This document shows positions 7,980 through 17,601 of a stretch of 64,000 bases of DNA, piece by piece (within the stretch, counting starts at the first letter, position 1; each line of letters opens with the position of its first letter). The notes beneath the pieces were generated by a model. The model worked only from the letters and a program-made list of their open reading frames with translations. It was not told the DNA's origin and searched no databases. A program made the position numbers and the translations under genes. Source of the stretch: Methylorubrum salsuginis (lineage in GTDB: Bacteria; Pseudomonadota; Alphaproteobacteria; Rhizobiales; Beijerinckiaceae); the NCBI RefSeq assembly GCF_900114375.1, contig NZ_FOSV01000011.1, forward strand, positions 1-64,000. Direction: 5' to 3'.

Positions 7980-8599
7980 CGCGCAGGCTGTGGGGACGGG
8001 CGAGTTCGGGCAACGTCCAGAAGGCGATCTGGGCGCTCGAAGAGTTGGCCCTGCCCTACGAGCATATCGAGGCCGGCGGCGCCCACGGCATCGTCGGCGA
8101 GGCGCGCTACCGCGCCATGAATCCCAACGGGCTCGTGCCGACGCTCGAAGAGGACGGCTTCGTCCTGTGGGAATCGAACGCGATCCTGCGTTACCTCGCG
8201 CACGCCCATGGCGGCGTGCTGGCGCTCCCCGAAGAACCGCGCGACCGCGCCCTGATCGACCAGTGGCTCGACTGGCAGGCCACCGCCTTCACGCCCGCCA
8301 TGCGCGACGCCTTCCTCCAACTCGTGCGCGTCGCGCCCGAGAAACGCAACGCGGCGGTGATCGAAGCCTCGCAGGCCGCGGGCGAACGCTGCGCCGACAT
8401 GCTCGACCGGCACCTCGCGAGCACGCCGTATGTGGCGGGCGAGACGTTCTCCATCGCCGACATCGCGGTGGGCTGTGCGGCGCACCGCTGGCTGATCCTG
8501 CCGTTCGAGAAGGCGGAGCGCCCGCACATCGTCGCGTGGCGCGACCGGCTGGCGCAACGTTCGGCCGGTTCGTCCGTTCTGTCGCTGCCGCTCACCTGA
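7976..8599 (+). CDS. Glutathione S-transferase family protein
   Basis: 207 residues. The N-terminal thioredoxin-like domain (1-~80) has RLWGRASSGNVQKAIWALEEL as the active-site helix region, the cis-Pro segment NPNGLVPTLEEDG, and ESNAILRYLA, which binds the glutathione gamma-Glu. The helical C-terminal domain contains the SIADIAVG N-capping/hydrophobic-staple motif. The ATG overlaps the epmB stop by 4 bp, so it is probably translated from the epmA-epmB transcript. The substrate cannot be told from sequence. Confidence 0.88.
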   Translation: MTRRLWGRASSGNVQKAIWALEELALPYEHIEAGGAHGIVGEARYRAMNPNGLVPTLEEDGFVLWESNAILRYLAHAHGGVLALPEEPRDRALIDQWLDWQATAFTPAMRDAFLQLVRVAPEKRNAAVIEASQAAGERCADMLDRHLASTPYVAGETFSIADIAVGCAAHRWLILPFEKAERPHIVAWRDRLAQRSAGSSVLSLPLT

Positions 8600-8603
8600 G
8601 CCC

Positions 8604-8644
8604 GAGCGCATCGTCCCGGATATCGAATCCGGGACGATGCGCTC
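8604..8644. repeat. Perfect 18-bp palindrome, terminator-like
   Basis: Arms 8604-8621 and 8627-8644 are exact reverse complements around a 5-nt loop. It lies immediately after the GST stop and could terminate the epmA-epmB-GST operon. It also abuts a second repeat module at 8654-8704, so it may be the outer half of a composite element. The same two-module order is seen at 48511-48609. Confidence 0.6.
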
Positions 8645-8653
8645 AAGTCTTGT

Positions 8654-8704
8654 GCCGCATCGTCTTTTTCCGAAAGCCGGATCCGACCTTTCGGGACGAT
8701 GCTC
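8654..8704 (-). repeat. GAGCATCG-type dispersed repeat, copy A
   Basis: Read on the minus strand it begins GAGCATCGTCCCGAAAGG, has a central TCCGGCTTTCGGAAAAAG segment, and ends GACGATGCGG. Its ends pair with each other (GCATCGTC/GACGATGC) and the middle forms CCGAAAG/CTTTCGG. The same element occurs at 43450-43500 and 48511-48560. It resembles a repeat I recall as abundant in Rhizobiales genomes. Confidence 0.7.
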
Positions 8705-8722
8705 AAAGGCGGAGGTCAATCG

Positions 8723-9556
8723 ATGACGGACGCCGCGCCCCGACCGACCGGACGTAAGATGTTCTTCCCGCTGTCGAAGCTGATTTTCTTCGTCATCACG
8801 CCGTCGAATTTCCTGATCCTCATCGGATTGCTCGGCTGCCTGCTGCTGTTCACGGAAGTGGGCCGCAACCTCGGGCGGGCGCTGGCGCTCGCCGGCTTCC
8901 TCGGCCTGCTGATCGCGGGCCTCGGACCGCTCTCGGCCTGGGTGCTGCTGCCGCTGGAGAACCGGTTTCCCGTCTTTGCCGACGACGGCGCGCCGGTCAC
9001 CGGCATCGTTGTGCTCGGCGGCGCGGTCGAGGCCGACACCTCGATGTCCCGCGACCAGATCACCGTCAACGATGCGGGCGAACGGGAAATCGCCCTGGCC
9101 GACCTCGCCCGGCGCTATCCGCAGGCCCGCCTCGTCTTCTCCGGCGGCAGCGGCGCCATGCGCGAGCACCCGATCTCGGAAGCCGAAATCGTCAGCCGTT
9201 TCGCCGACAGCCTCGGCGTGCCGCGCAACCGCCTGATCCTGGAGCAGCAATCCCGCAACACCCGCGAGAATGCGGTGTTTTCCGCCCGCATGACCCAGCC
9301 GAAGCCCGGCGAGCGCTGGCTGCTCGTCACCTCCGCCTGGCACATGCCCCGCGCCATGGGCTGTTTCCGCGAGGCCGGCTTCCCGGTCACCGCCTATCCG
9401 GTCGATTACCGCACCAGCGGCCCGCGCGACGCCACCCGCCTCACCACCTTCGCGTCGGACGGATTGTCGGAATTCGACATCGGCGTGAAGGAGTGGATCG
9501 GCCTGATCGCCTACAAGCTCGCGGGCTACACCAAGACGTGGCTGCCGGCGCCGTAA
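8723..9556 (+). CDS. YdcF family protein (DUF218/ElyC-like)
   Basis: 277 residues. Two N-terminal membrane helices (residues ~15-40, FFVITPSNFLILIGLLGCLL, and ~45-70) are followed by the DUF218 domain with GIVVLGGAVE, VFSGGSGAM, LEQQSRNTRENAV and VTSAWHMPRAM. This two-helix-plus-DUF218 layout is that of the SanA/ElyC/YdcF group, linked in enterobacteria to envelope-precursor (undecaprenyl-phosphate) metabolism. GGAGG at 8711-8715 sits 7 nt before ATG 8723, which decides the start against an in-frame ATG at 8699 inside the repeat. Confidence 0.85.
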   Translation: MTDAAPRPTGRKMFFPLSKLIFFVITPSNFLILIGLLGCLLLFTEVGRNLGRALALAGFLGLLIAGLGPLSAWVLLPLENRFPVFADDGAPVTGIVVLGGAVEADTSMSRDQITVNDAGEREIALADLARRYPQARLVFSGGSGAMREHPISEAEIVSRFADSLGVPRNRLILEQQSRNTRENAVFSARMTQPKPGERWLLVTSAWHMPRAMGCFREAGFPVTAYPVDYRTSGPRDATRLTTFASDGLSEFDIGVKEWIGLIAYKLAGYTKTWLPAP

Positions 9557-9560
9557 CTCT

Positions 9561-9824
9561 TCAGCTGCGCGGCAGGCTCAGGCGATAGATCCCGCGAAAG
9601 TCGTCCGGGTCGTCCACCGGCTTGCCCTTGCGGACGATCTGGACCCGGCCGTCCTTCGTGAGCCGCACGGCCACGCGCCGCACCGGCTGCATCAGCGGGC
9701 CCCAACCGTCGGAATGGGGGCCGCCCAGCGCGCGGGCGACCTCGGACGGGCAGCAGGTCTTGTCCGAACCCCGCTCGGCGACGAGGCGCAGCATCGTCTC
9801 TTCGATCTCGGCTTCACTGGCCAT
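9561..9824 (-). CDS. DUF3253 domain protein
   Basis: An 87-residue winged-helix-like small protein: EIEETMLRLVAERGSDKTCCPSEVARAL, then W-x-PLMQPVRRVAVRL, then a DGRVQIVRKGKPVDDPDDFRG-YRL end. The CPSEVAR and GPYRL-like segments are hallmarks of DUF3253. Function unknown; it may bind nucleic acid. Its start overlaps the end of the DUF599 gene (9814-9824), so the two are probably co-transcribed and translationally coupled. Confidence 0.85.
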   Translation of the reverse strand: MASEAEIEETMLRLVAERGSDKTCCPSEVARALGGPHSDGWGPLMQPVRRVAVRLTKDGRVQIVRKGKPVDDPDDFRGIYRLSLPRS

Positions 9825-10527
9825 TCCGATCCTCCTCGGCGAGCAGGGCGGCGCGGATCGGCGAAGCGAACTGGCGTCGCCACATCACCCACACCACGCT
9901 GCCGGTCGTCAGCATCAGCACCGGCGCGCTCACGAACCAGCCGAGATAGGCCAAAGCGAACAAAAAGGCGCGCTGTCCCTTGGCGAAATGCGAGCCCGCC
10001 GCGACGTTCATCGCCGCCGCCCGCTCGGCGGCGCGGCGCATCACCTCGTCCGGGGCGCCCGAGCCCTTCGGCGGCACCGCGCCGATCAGGATGGCGCCGT
10101 AATTGAACAACCGGTAGGCCCAGGCGAACTTGAAGAAGGCGTAGACGAACACGACCGCGAGCCCGGCGACCTTGATCTCCCAGGTCGCCCGCGTCGTCGA
10201 GGAGCCGAAGGGCAGCGCCGAGAACAGGTTGAGCACGTCGTCGCCCGAGCGCGACAGCGTCAGCACCGAGCCGAGCGCGATCAGCGAGGTCGAGGCGAAG
10301 AAGGCGGTGCCGTTCTGAAGCGAGGCGTTGATGGTGGTGTCGACCACGCGGTTGTCGCGGGCGATCATCTGGACCGCCCAGTTGCGCCGCTGCCGGTTCA
10401 TGATCTGGCTGAGGCTCAGCCGGTCGCCGCGGCGCCGCTGCACCGCGAGGCTGTAGCCGACCCAGGCCGCGACGAAGAACAGGAGCCCGGCGAGGTCGAG
10501 GGGCGAGAAGGCGCGGATGTCCCACAT
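9814..10527 (-). CDS. DUF599 family membrane protein
   Basis: 237 residues with about four membrane segments: LAGLLFFVAAWVGYSLAV (~11-28), FASTSLIALGSVLTL (~77-91), VAGLAVVFVYAFFKFAWAY (~119-138) and ALAYLGWFVSAPVLML (~192-207). The segment MNRQRRNWAVQMIARDNRVVDTTIN between helices 1 and 2 is the conserved core of DUF599. Function unknown. It is upstream of and overlaps the DUF3253 gene. Confidence 0.85.
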   Translation of the reverse strand: MWDIRAFSPLDLAGLLFFVAAWVGYSLAVQRRRGDRLSLSQIMNRQRRNWAVQMIARDNRVVDTTINASLQNGTAFFASTSLIALGSVLTLSRSGDDVLNLFSALPFGSSTTRATWEIKVAGLAVVFVYAFFKFAWAYRLFNYGAILIGAVPPKGSGAPDEVMRRAAERAAAMNVAAGSHFAKGQRAFLFALAYLGWFVSAPVLMLTTGSVVWVMWRRQFASPIRAALLAEEDRNGQ

Positions 10528-10609
10528 GGTTCAGCGCGTCGCCTTCCCGGTCCCGTTCGGTGCCATCCCCGCGCCGCTACAGGCCGCGGGCCCAAGCGGC
10601 AAGCCCGGG

Positions 10610-10891
10610 TCAGGACAGGATCTCGAAACCGTCACCCGTGAACGGTTCGGCTTCCGTGACCGCGATGTCGTCGACGCGGGCCATGAGCGGGCCACGACGG
10701 CACTCGGCCAGCAGGGCATCGACCGCTGCCAGGGGGCCGGAGAACAGGGCCTCGACCGTGCGGTCGGGCCGGTTGCGCACCCAGCCGGCCACGCCGTGAT
10801 GCATCGCCCGCTTCCTCGTCCAGGCGCGATAGGACACGCCCTGCACGCGGCCGGACAGCACAGCGCGGATCGTCTTGGTCTCTGAACTCAA
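10610..10891 (-). CDS. acyP: Acylphosphatase
   Basis: Hydrolyses acyl-phosphates such as 1,3-bisphosphoglycerate. 93 residues. The catalytic arginine is in GRVQGVSYRAW and the catalytic asparagine in GWVRNRPD; both are present. The likely start is TTG at 10889-10891 (LSSETKTIRAVL), with GGGAG 10 nt upstream. The only ATG in frame is at 10987 and would add a Pro/Arg-rich leader untypical of this ~90-residue family. Use of TTG is inferred. Confidence 0.88.
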   Translation of the reverse strand: MSSETKTIRAVLSGRVQGVSYRAWTRKRAMHHGVAGWVRNRPDRTVEALFSGPLAAVDALLAECRRGPLMARVDDIAVTEAEPFTGDGFEILS

Positions 10892-10946
10892 CGCGAAGGG
10901 CTCCCGGTCGGCGAGGCCGAACCGGGCGCCCTCACGAGGCCTCGGT

Positions 10947-11789
10947 TCAGCGGGTGGCCACGGCGGCGGAGGTCGGCGCCTCGGCATGGCGCCGCACGGC
11001 CTGCGGACGGTAGGTCAGGTACCACGCCAGGGAGATGAAGAGCACGCCGCCGACGAAGTTCCCGAGCGTCACCGGGATCTGGTTCCAGGCCCACCACTGT
11101 TCGAACGAGACCGGCGCGCCGAGCATCATGCCGGCGGGGATCATGAACATGTTGACGACCGCGTGCTCGAAGCCCTGCGCGAAGAACAGCAGGATCGGCA
11201 GCCACGCGCCGAGGATCTTGCCGAAGGTCGAAGTCGACATCATCGACATCGTCACCCCGAGGCAGACCATCCAGTTGCACAGCATCGCCTTGACGAAGGC
11301 CGTGATCAGGCCGGCGCTGCCGATCGCCTCGTAGGCGGTGGTCTTGGCCTGCGCGATCTCGACGATCTTTTTGGCGACCGGGTTGGCGTCGGCGCCGGTG
11401 TGCCAGAAGTTCGTGAGCGCGATCACCAGCAGCAGCGCGTAGAGCAGGCTGCCGATCAGGTTGCCCAAAAAGCCCCAGGCGAAGTTGCGCATCATCGGCG
11501 CGAGGCCGATCCGCCCCTCCATGAAGGACAGGGCCAGGATGCCGAAATTGCCGGTGCAGAGTTCGAGCCCGAGGCAGACGATCATCACGAAGCCGACGGG
11601 GAAGACGATCGCGCCGACGAGCGGCACGCCGGTCTGCACCGCGGCGGTGAGAGCGAGGCTGGTGGCGATGCCGAGCAGCGCACCGGCCATCATGCCCCGC
11701 ACGATCATGTCGCGGACGGGAAGTTCGGCGCGCAGCACGCCGGCGTCGCTCATGGTCTTGGCCATCTCGGCCGGTTTGACGAAGTCCAT
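10947..11789 (-). CDS. Formate/nitrite transporter (FNT) family channel
   Basis: A 280-residue, six-helix pentameric anion channel of the FocA/NirC family. The first two helices carry GMMAGALLGIATSLAL and VCLGLELCTGNFG, the latter corresponding to the family signature around the periplasmic loop. NWMVCLGV (helix 4) and FEHAVVNMFMIPAGMMLGA (helix 5 region) are strongly family-specific. In a methylotroph-like organism, formate is a plausible substrate, but nitrite or other monovalent acids cannot be excluded. Start at ATG 11787-11789 (MDFVKPAEMAKTM). Confidence 0.9.
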   Translation of the reverse strand: MDFVKPAEMAKTMSDAGVLRAELPVRDMIVRGMMAGALLGIATSLALTAAVQTGVPLVGAIVFPVGFVMIVCLGLELCTGNFGILALSFMEGRIGLAPMMRNFAWGFLGNLIGSLLYALLLVIALTNFWHTGADANPVAKKIVEIAQAKTTAYEAIGSAGLITAFVKAMLCNWMVCLGVTMSMMSTSTFGKILGAWLPILLFFAQGFEHAVVNMFMIPAGMMLGAPVSFEQWWAWNQIPVTLGNFVGGVLFISLAWYLTYRPQAVRRHAEAPTSAAVATR

Positions 11790-11866
11790 CGTTTTGCCCT
11801 CGCGGAAGGATGGTTCGTTCCTCCACGAGGCAGGTTCGGTGCCAGCCGGGTCGATCCGGCTGCGGG

Positions 11867-12298
11867 TCAGGCCCGGCCGCGGCGCATCCAGCCGCTGATC
11901 TCCTGCAGGTAGGGACCGGGCAGCTGCGCCGCCTCGCCGGCTGCCAGCACCGCTTCGAGGTACCCGGGCCGGGGCACGCCCGGCGGCGGGCTGCGGCCGA
12001 GATAGATCAGGGCGCGCTTGATGCCGGCGTCGGTGACGACCGGCTGATGCGCCTTCACGTAGAGCCCGCCGGCCACACCCTCGTAACGGTCGAGCGCCGG
12101 CACGTCGGAGAGCGCCAGCTCCCACAGGACGCCCCAGACCGTGGCGGACGGCGCCCGCACCACGGAGGCCCAGCCCTCCCGCATGATGACGAAGCGGTGC
12201 CGCGGCAGCCGCCCGCGCCCGATCAGCCGCGAGGCCGGGCAGCGCTGGGCCATGGCGGCGGCGTCCATGTTGGCGCCGTAGGCGAAGTAGAGCGGCAT
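11867..12298 (-). CDS. Gamma-glutamylcyclotransferase family protein
   Basis: 143 residues with the N-terminal nucleotide-like loop YFAYGANMD, MAQRCPASRLIGRGRLPRHRF, the core W-x-VLWELALSDVPALDRYEGVAGGLY carrying the likely catalytic glutamate (RYEGV), and a PRPGYLEAVLAAGEAAQLP tail. Family members release 5-oxoproline from gamma-glutamyl compounds. The motif order matches AIG2/GGCT-like proteins. The precise substrate is unknown. Confidence 0.85.
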   Translation of the reverse strand: MPLYFAYGANMDAAAMAQRCPASRLIGRGRLPRHRFVIMREGWASVVRAPSATVWGVLWELALSDVPALDRYEGVAGGLYVKAHQPVVTDAGIKRALIYLGRSPPPGVPRPGYLEAVLAAGEAAQLPGPYLQEISGWMRRGRA

Positions 12299-12330
12299 GT
12301 CTTTGTGTGAGGGGGATGCGAGTGATGCCG

Positions 12331-12465
12331 TTACCCGCCCGGCATCCTGTGCTCACGCTCGGTCGCGCGCTTCACGGCCCGCTCGTTCAGGACGACGGCC
12401 CCGTAGCAGAGGCCGAAGACCATGGCCGGCAGTACGAAGGTGACGAAGATCTGTCCGGAACTCAC
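12331..12465 (-). CDS. 44-residue single-helix membrane protein
   Basis: A very small gene: GTG start at 12463-12465, TAA at 12331-12333. The product has one membrane helix (IFVTFVLPAMVFGLCYGAVVL, residues ~6-26) and a charged cytoplasmic-looking tail (NERAVKRATEREHRMPGG). The GTGA overlap with the stop of the preceding 76-residue gene is strong evidence that it is translated by coupling. Together with that gene it forms the distal part of a pccA transcript. No known family; the size and one-helix/charged-tail layout superficially recall accessory subunits of biotin-dependent carboxylase complexes, which is only a guess. Confidence 0.55.
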   Translation of the reverse strand: MSSGQIFVTFVLPAMVFGLCYGAVVLNERAVKRATEREHRMPGG

Positions 12466-12692
12466 GGCTTGAGGCTCTGCAGCGTACGTCTGGCCAACCA
12501 ATGTATGCCGGAACCGGCCAAAAGCCAGGCAACTGCGAATCCGATCGTATCCAGGCCGAGCGGCGGCGCATTGGTTGCGCCGACGCCCATGGCACTGATC
12601 GGCGTCACGAAACCGGTGACGATGCAGGCGACCGCAACGTTGTTCACGCCGGTCGCCAGCAGTTTCGTCTGCTCGTTGTGGATCTGGTTCAC
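12462..12692 (-). CDS. 76-residue two-helix membrane protein
   Basis: GTG start at 12690-12692. Two membrane helices are visible (VNNVAVACIVTGFVTPISAMGV, residues ~16-38, and IGFAVAWLLAGSGIHWLA, ~50-67), with a short soluble N-terminus (NQIHNEQTKLLA). It begins 16 bp after the pccA stop. A 6-bp hairpin (12692-12707, loop cttc) fills that gap with the only Shine-Dalgarno-like bases (gaag) in its loop. It overlaps the next gene by GTGA. Unknown function; operon position suggests a link to propionyl-CoA carboxylase or its membrane neighbourhood. Confidence 0.65.
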   Translation of the reverse strand: MNQIHNEQTKLLATGVNNVAVACIVTGFVTPISAMGVGATNAPPLGLDTIGFAVAWLLAGSGIHWLARRTLQSLKP

Positions 12693-12708
12693 GGACCCTT
12701 CGGTCCGA

Positions 12709-14712
<2,004 letters not shown>

Positions 14713-14848
14713 TGCAGCCGCTTCTTCTTGGGAGACCGTCTTGGCTCACCCCTCCCGAAGGCGAGCCCGATCCCATTCCGATAAAGCAGTTGTGCGAAGA
14801 GCGGAAGCTGTGCCGTCCGGCCTATGAAGCGGGCCGCACGTGTATTCA

Positions 14849-15292
14849 TCATGCAGCGAGCGGCAGGGTGCCCTTGTCGGCTTCGGCCGGCTGACGGGTC
14901 CAGCGATTGGCCTTGAGCGCGAAGGCGATCAGGGCCTCGTCGCTCACCGTCGCCTCACGGACGATCTCCATGGCGATGCGGGCGCCGGTCGCGGTCGGGC
15001 CCTTGCGGCCGGCGAGGGAGGCCGAGAGCCACGCGGCGGTCTCGGGCGTGATGCGGCCGGTCGGGCGCTCGCCGTAGACGGCGAAGTCGATGATCGCGGC
15101 GACGAGGAAGGTGGCGAAGCCTTCGTGCTGATCGGCCACCGCCCGGTCGAGGGCCAGGAGCAGGTCGGCCTCGTCGCGGCCGATCAGACCGTCGGCCAAG
15201 ATTTCGCGGGCAAGTTCGGCGACGTCCGCCGCGGTGATCCGGCCCGCCTCGACGATCCGGTCGCAGAACAGCTGAAGAGCAATGTTGGTCAT
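14849..15292 (-). CDS. Hypothetical helical protein
   Basis: 147 residues, mostly helical: NIALQLFCDRIVEAGRITAADVAELAREIL, then DEADLLLALDRAVADQHEGFATFLVAAIIDFAVYGERPTG, and a basic FALKANRWTRQP end. The repeating D-x-A-ELAREILADG-IGRDEADLLLALDRA pattern suggests a two-repeat helical module resembling TerB-like folds, but I do not assign it. Soluble, no signal peptide. It lies upstream of pccA on the same strand with a 136-bp gap, so it could share or precede its promoter. Confidence 0.65.
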   Translation of the reverse strand: MTNIALQLFCDRIVEAGRITAADVAELAREILADGLIGRDEADLLLALDRAVADQHEGFATFLVAAIIDFAVYGERPTGRITPETAAWLSASLAGRKGPTATGARIAMEIVREATVSDEALIAFALKANRWTRQPAEADKGTLPLAA

Positions 15293-15387
15293 GATCCGAT
15301 GCCTCCCCGGCCAGTTGTCGCCGGTGTTCGTCCCTGTGTGAGGAGAACTTACGCGCCGGCTTTCCCAGAAGAGGTTAATGGCAGAGT

Positions 15388-15403
15388 CTGAACCCGCGTT
15401 CAG
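15388..15403. promoter_or_regulatory. Candidate operator palindrome
   Basis: CTGAAC-CCGC-GTTCAG is a 6-bp dyad about 95 bp upstream of the start of the 14849-15292 gene, in a 172-bp gap. Its size and symmetry suit a dimeric repressor. No regulator is encoded next to it, so the assignment is weak. Confidence 0.25.
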
Positions 15404-15464
15404 GTAAATGCCTGCTCACGAATGAGCCTTTCGAGACTCTTGCTGTATTGCGGTCAGACTTCGT

Positions 15465-16121
15465 TCACCGAACCACGACCTTGGTCCCGACGGGGACGCG
15501 GTCGTAGAGGTCGATCACGTCCTCGTTGAGCATGCGGATGCAGCCGGACGACACCGCCTGCCCGATCAGCTCCGGCTCGTTGGTGCCGTGGATGCGAAAC
15601 AGCGTGTCCTTCCGATCCCGCGCCAGGTAGAGGGCGCGGGCGCCGATTGGGCTCAACGGCCCGCCCTCCATCCGCGGCGGCAGATCGGGCCGGCGACCGA
15701 TCATCTCCGGCGGCGGGTTCCAGTCGGGCCATTCGAGCTTGCGGTCGATCTCCGCCCGGCCGGTCCAGGCCATGCCGGCTTTCCCCACCGAGACGGGGTA
15801 GCGCAACGCCTTGCCGCCGGGCTGGACGAGGTAGAGGTTTCGCTCGCCCGCATCCACGATCACGGTGCCGACCGGCTCCCTGGTGGCGAAATCGACGGTG
15901 GTGCGGGCGAGCGCCGGATCGCGCGGGGCCTGGGGGGCGAGCTTCATCCACACCGCGTCCCGCTCGGGACCCGGCGGCAGTGCGGGAATCGCCGGGCTCG
16001 CCTCAGGTGAGGTCGGCAGCACGGCGAGCTGCGTCGGCGGCATCGGCTGCGCCGTCCGGCTTTGGCAGCCGGCCAGCAGGGCGAGACCGGTGACGAGGAA
16101 GAAACCGGACGCAAGGCGCAT
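15465..16121 (-). CDS. L,D-transpeptidase (YkuD), lipoprotein
   Basis: 218 residues. A lipoprotein signal peptide (FFLVTGLALLAGCQS, lipobox LAGC at residue ~19) is followed by a Pro-rich linker and the YkuD domain (~82-218). The catalytic signature HGTNEPELIGQAVSSGCIRM contains the conserved His, Ser-x-Gly-Cys and Arg. Such enzymes form 3-3 crosslinks in peptidoglycan or anchor proteins to it. NLYLVQPGGKALRYPVSVGK and the LSPIGARALYL strand agree with the ErfK/YbiS group. Confidence 0.92.
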   Translation of the reverse strand: MRLASGFFLVTGLALLAGCQSRTAQPMPPTQLAVLPTSPEASPAIPALPPGPERDAVWMKLAPQAPRDPALARTTVDFATREPVGTVIVDAGERNLYLVQPGGKALRYPVSVGKAGMAWTGRAEIDRKLEWPDWNPPPEMIGRRPDLPPRMEGGPLSPIGARALYLARDRKDTLFRIHGTNEPELIGQAVSSGCIRMLNEDVIDLYDRVPVGTKVVVR

Positions 16122-16307
16122 GACGAAGGCAATCGGTCGGTCCCGCAGGGAGCGGAACGGGTTAACGCAATATTGCCGAGCTTAATCCCCGACACGGTGG
16201 CGGCGGTGTGTCATCGCGGGGGCGTGAACGCATTTGCCCGGCCTGTTGCGGCGCGGCTACAACGGAGGCAGGGCGACCGCTGAACGACGCGCCCGGGAGG
16301 AATCATC

Positions 16308-17237
16308 CTGAGCACTCTGTACGTGACCCATCCGAGCGCGCTCGACCACGCGACCCCGCCCGGGCACCCTGAGCGCCCCGCCCGCATGCAGGCGGTGGAG
16401 CGGGCGCTGGAGGACGAGCGCTTCTCCGCCCTGGTGCGTGCGCATGCGCCGAAATCCGATCCCTCGGTCGCCGAACTCGTCCATCCGGCCGCCTTCGTCG
16501 CCGAACTGGTCGAGGCCTCGCCGAAGGAGGGCCTGCTCCAGATCGATTCCGACACGCTGATGTCGCCGGGCTCGCTCAACACCTGCCTGCACGCCATCGG
16601 CGGTTCGATCCACGCGGTCGATTCGGTGATGAAGGGCGAATGCGCCAACGCCTTCGTGGCCATGCGCCCGCCGGGGCATCACGCCGAAATTGCCCGTGCC
16701 ATGGGCTTCTGCCTGTTCAACCATGCGGCCATCGCGGTCCGTCACGCGCAGAAGAATCTCGGCGCGGCGCGGGTGGCGCTGGTCGATTGGGACGTCCACC
16801 ACGGCAACGGCTCGCAGGACATCTTTTGGTCGGATCGTGACGTGATGTACGCGTCCACCCACCAGATGCCGCTGTTTCCCGGCTCCGGCTCGGCGAGCGA
16901 GCGGGGCGACCACGACACCATCGTCAACGTGCCGCTGCGCGCCTTCGACGACGGCGCGGTGTTCCGCGAGGCGTTCGAGACGCGCATCCTACCCCGGCTC
17001 GATGCGTTCAAGCCGGACCTCATCGTGATCTCAGCGGGCTTCGACGCGCACAAGCTCGACCCGCTGGCCAACGTCCAGCTCGATGAGGCCGATTTCGGCT
17101 GGGCGACGCGCCGCCTGATGGAGCTCGCCGACCGGCACGCGGGCGGGCGCGTCGTCTCGATCCTGGAGGGCGGCTACAGCCTCGACGGCCTCGCCCGCTC
17201 GGTCGCCGCGCATATGGACGCGCTGATGGGGCGCTGA
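16308..17237 (+). CDS. Histone deacetylase-family (acetoin utilisation-like) deacetylase
   Basis: A zinc amidohydrolase of the HDAC/AcuC/APAH superfamily. Motifs: RPPGHHAEIARAMGFCLFNHAAIA (His dyad), DWDVHHGNGSQDIF (Zn ligands Asp and His), SAGFDAHKLDPLA (Zn ligand Asp), EGGYSLDGLA (transition-state Tyr). Substrates in bacteria are acetyl-lysine proteins or acetyl-polyamines. The start is probably CTG 16308 (LSTLYVTHPSALDH): GGGAGG at 16295-16300 is 7 nt upstream, and homologues begin with an equivalent (M)STLY-THP. The next conventional start is GTG 16323, 22 nt from that site. Confidence 0.92.
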   Translation: MSTLYVTHPSALDHATPPGHPERPARMQAVERALEDERFSALVRAHAPKSDPSVAELVHPAAFVAELVEASPKEGLLQIDSDTLMSPGSLNTCLHAIGGSIHAVDSVMKGECANAFVAMRPPGHHAEIARAMGFCLFNHAAIAVRHAQKNLGAARVALVDWDVHHGNGSQDIFWSDRDVMYASTHQMPLFPGSGSASERGDHDTIVNVPLRAFDDGAVFREAFETRILPRLDAFKPDLIVISAGFDAHKLDPLANVQLDEADFGWATRRLMELADRHAGGRVVSILEGGYSLDGLARSVAAHMDALMGR

Positions 17238-17292
17238 TTCTCTTGGGTATCGAGGATGTCCGGCGTTTCCCGCCGGACATCCCGCTTTGCGG

Positions 17293-17523
17293 CTATCGCC
17301 CGGCGAGGATCAGGGTGATCAGCACCGCCGCCACGCTGACGAACATGACGCTGCCGAGCACCAGCCCGGCCAGCGCGTTGGCGGAGATGTAGGTTCCGGC
17401 GACGCGCCCGAGGACCGAGACGGCGCCGTGCCGCTCATGCTCCCCCGGATGACCGCAGGACGGACAGGCGATCGCCTTCTCCGAGACGCGGTGGTCGCAG
17501 GCAGGACAGGGGACAAGGACCAT
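17293..17523 (-). CDS. Zinc-ribbon small membrane protein
   Basis: 76 residues. The N-terminal zinc ribbon has two CxxC knuckles, CPACDHRVSEKAIACPSCGH (residues ~6-25). A C-terminal helix pair (VAGTYISANALAGLVLG and SVMFVSVAAVLITLILAG, ~41-75) follows. This is a common layout in proteobacterial proteins of unknown role. Start ATG 17521-17523, with GGGAGC upstream. It lies downstream of ribB on the same strand and may be its distal cistron. Confidence 0.75.
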   Translation of the reverse strand: MVLVPCPACDHRVSEKAIACPSCGHPGEHERHGAVSVLGRVAGTYISANALAGLVLGSVMFVSVAAVLITLILAGR

Positions 17524-17601
17524 GCGGTGCTCCCTTCCATTAGGGGCGGCGATGGCGCCGCCGTACTGGACCTGGGAACGGCCGCGCTTGGCTGCAAGGG
17601 G

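Noticed and set aside
11810..12310. Plus-strand frame opposite the gamma-glutamylcyclotransferase gene
   Set aside because: Antisense shadow without motifs.
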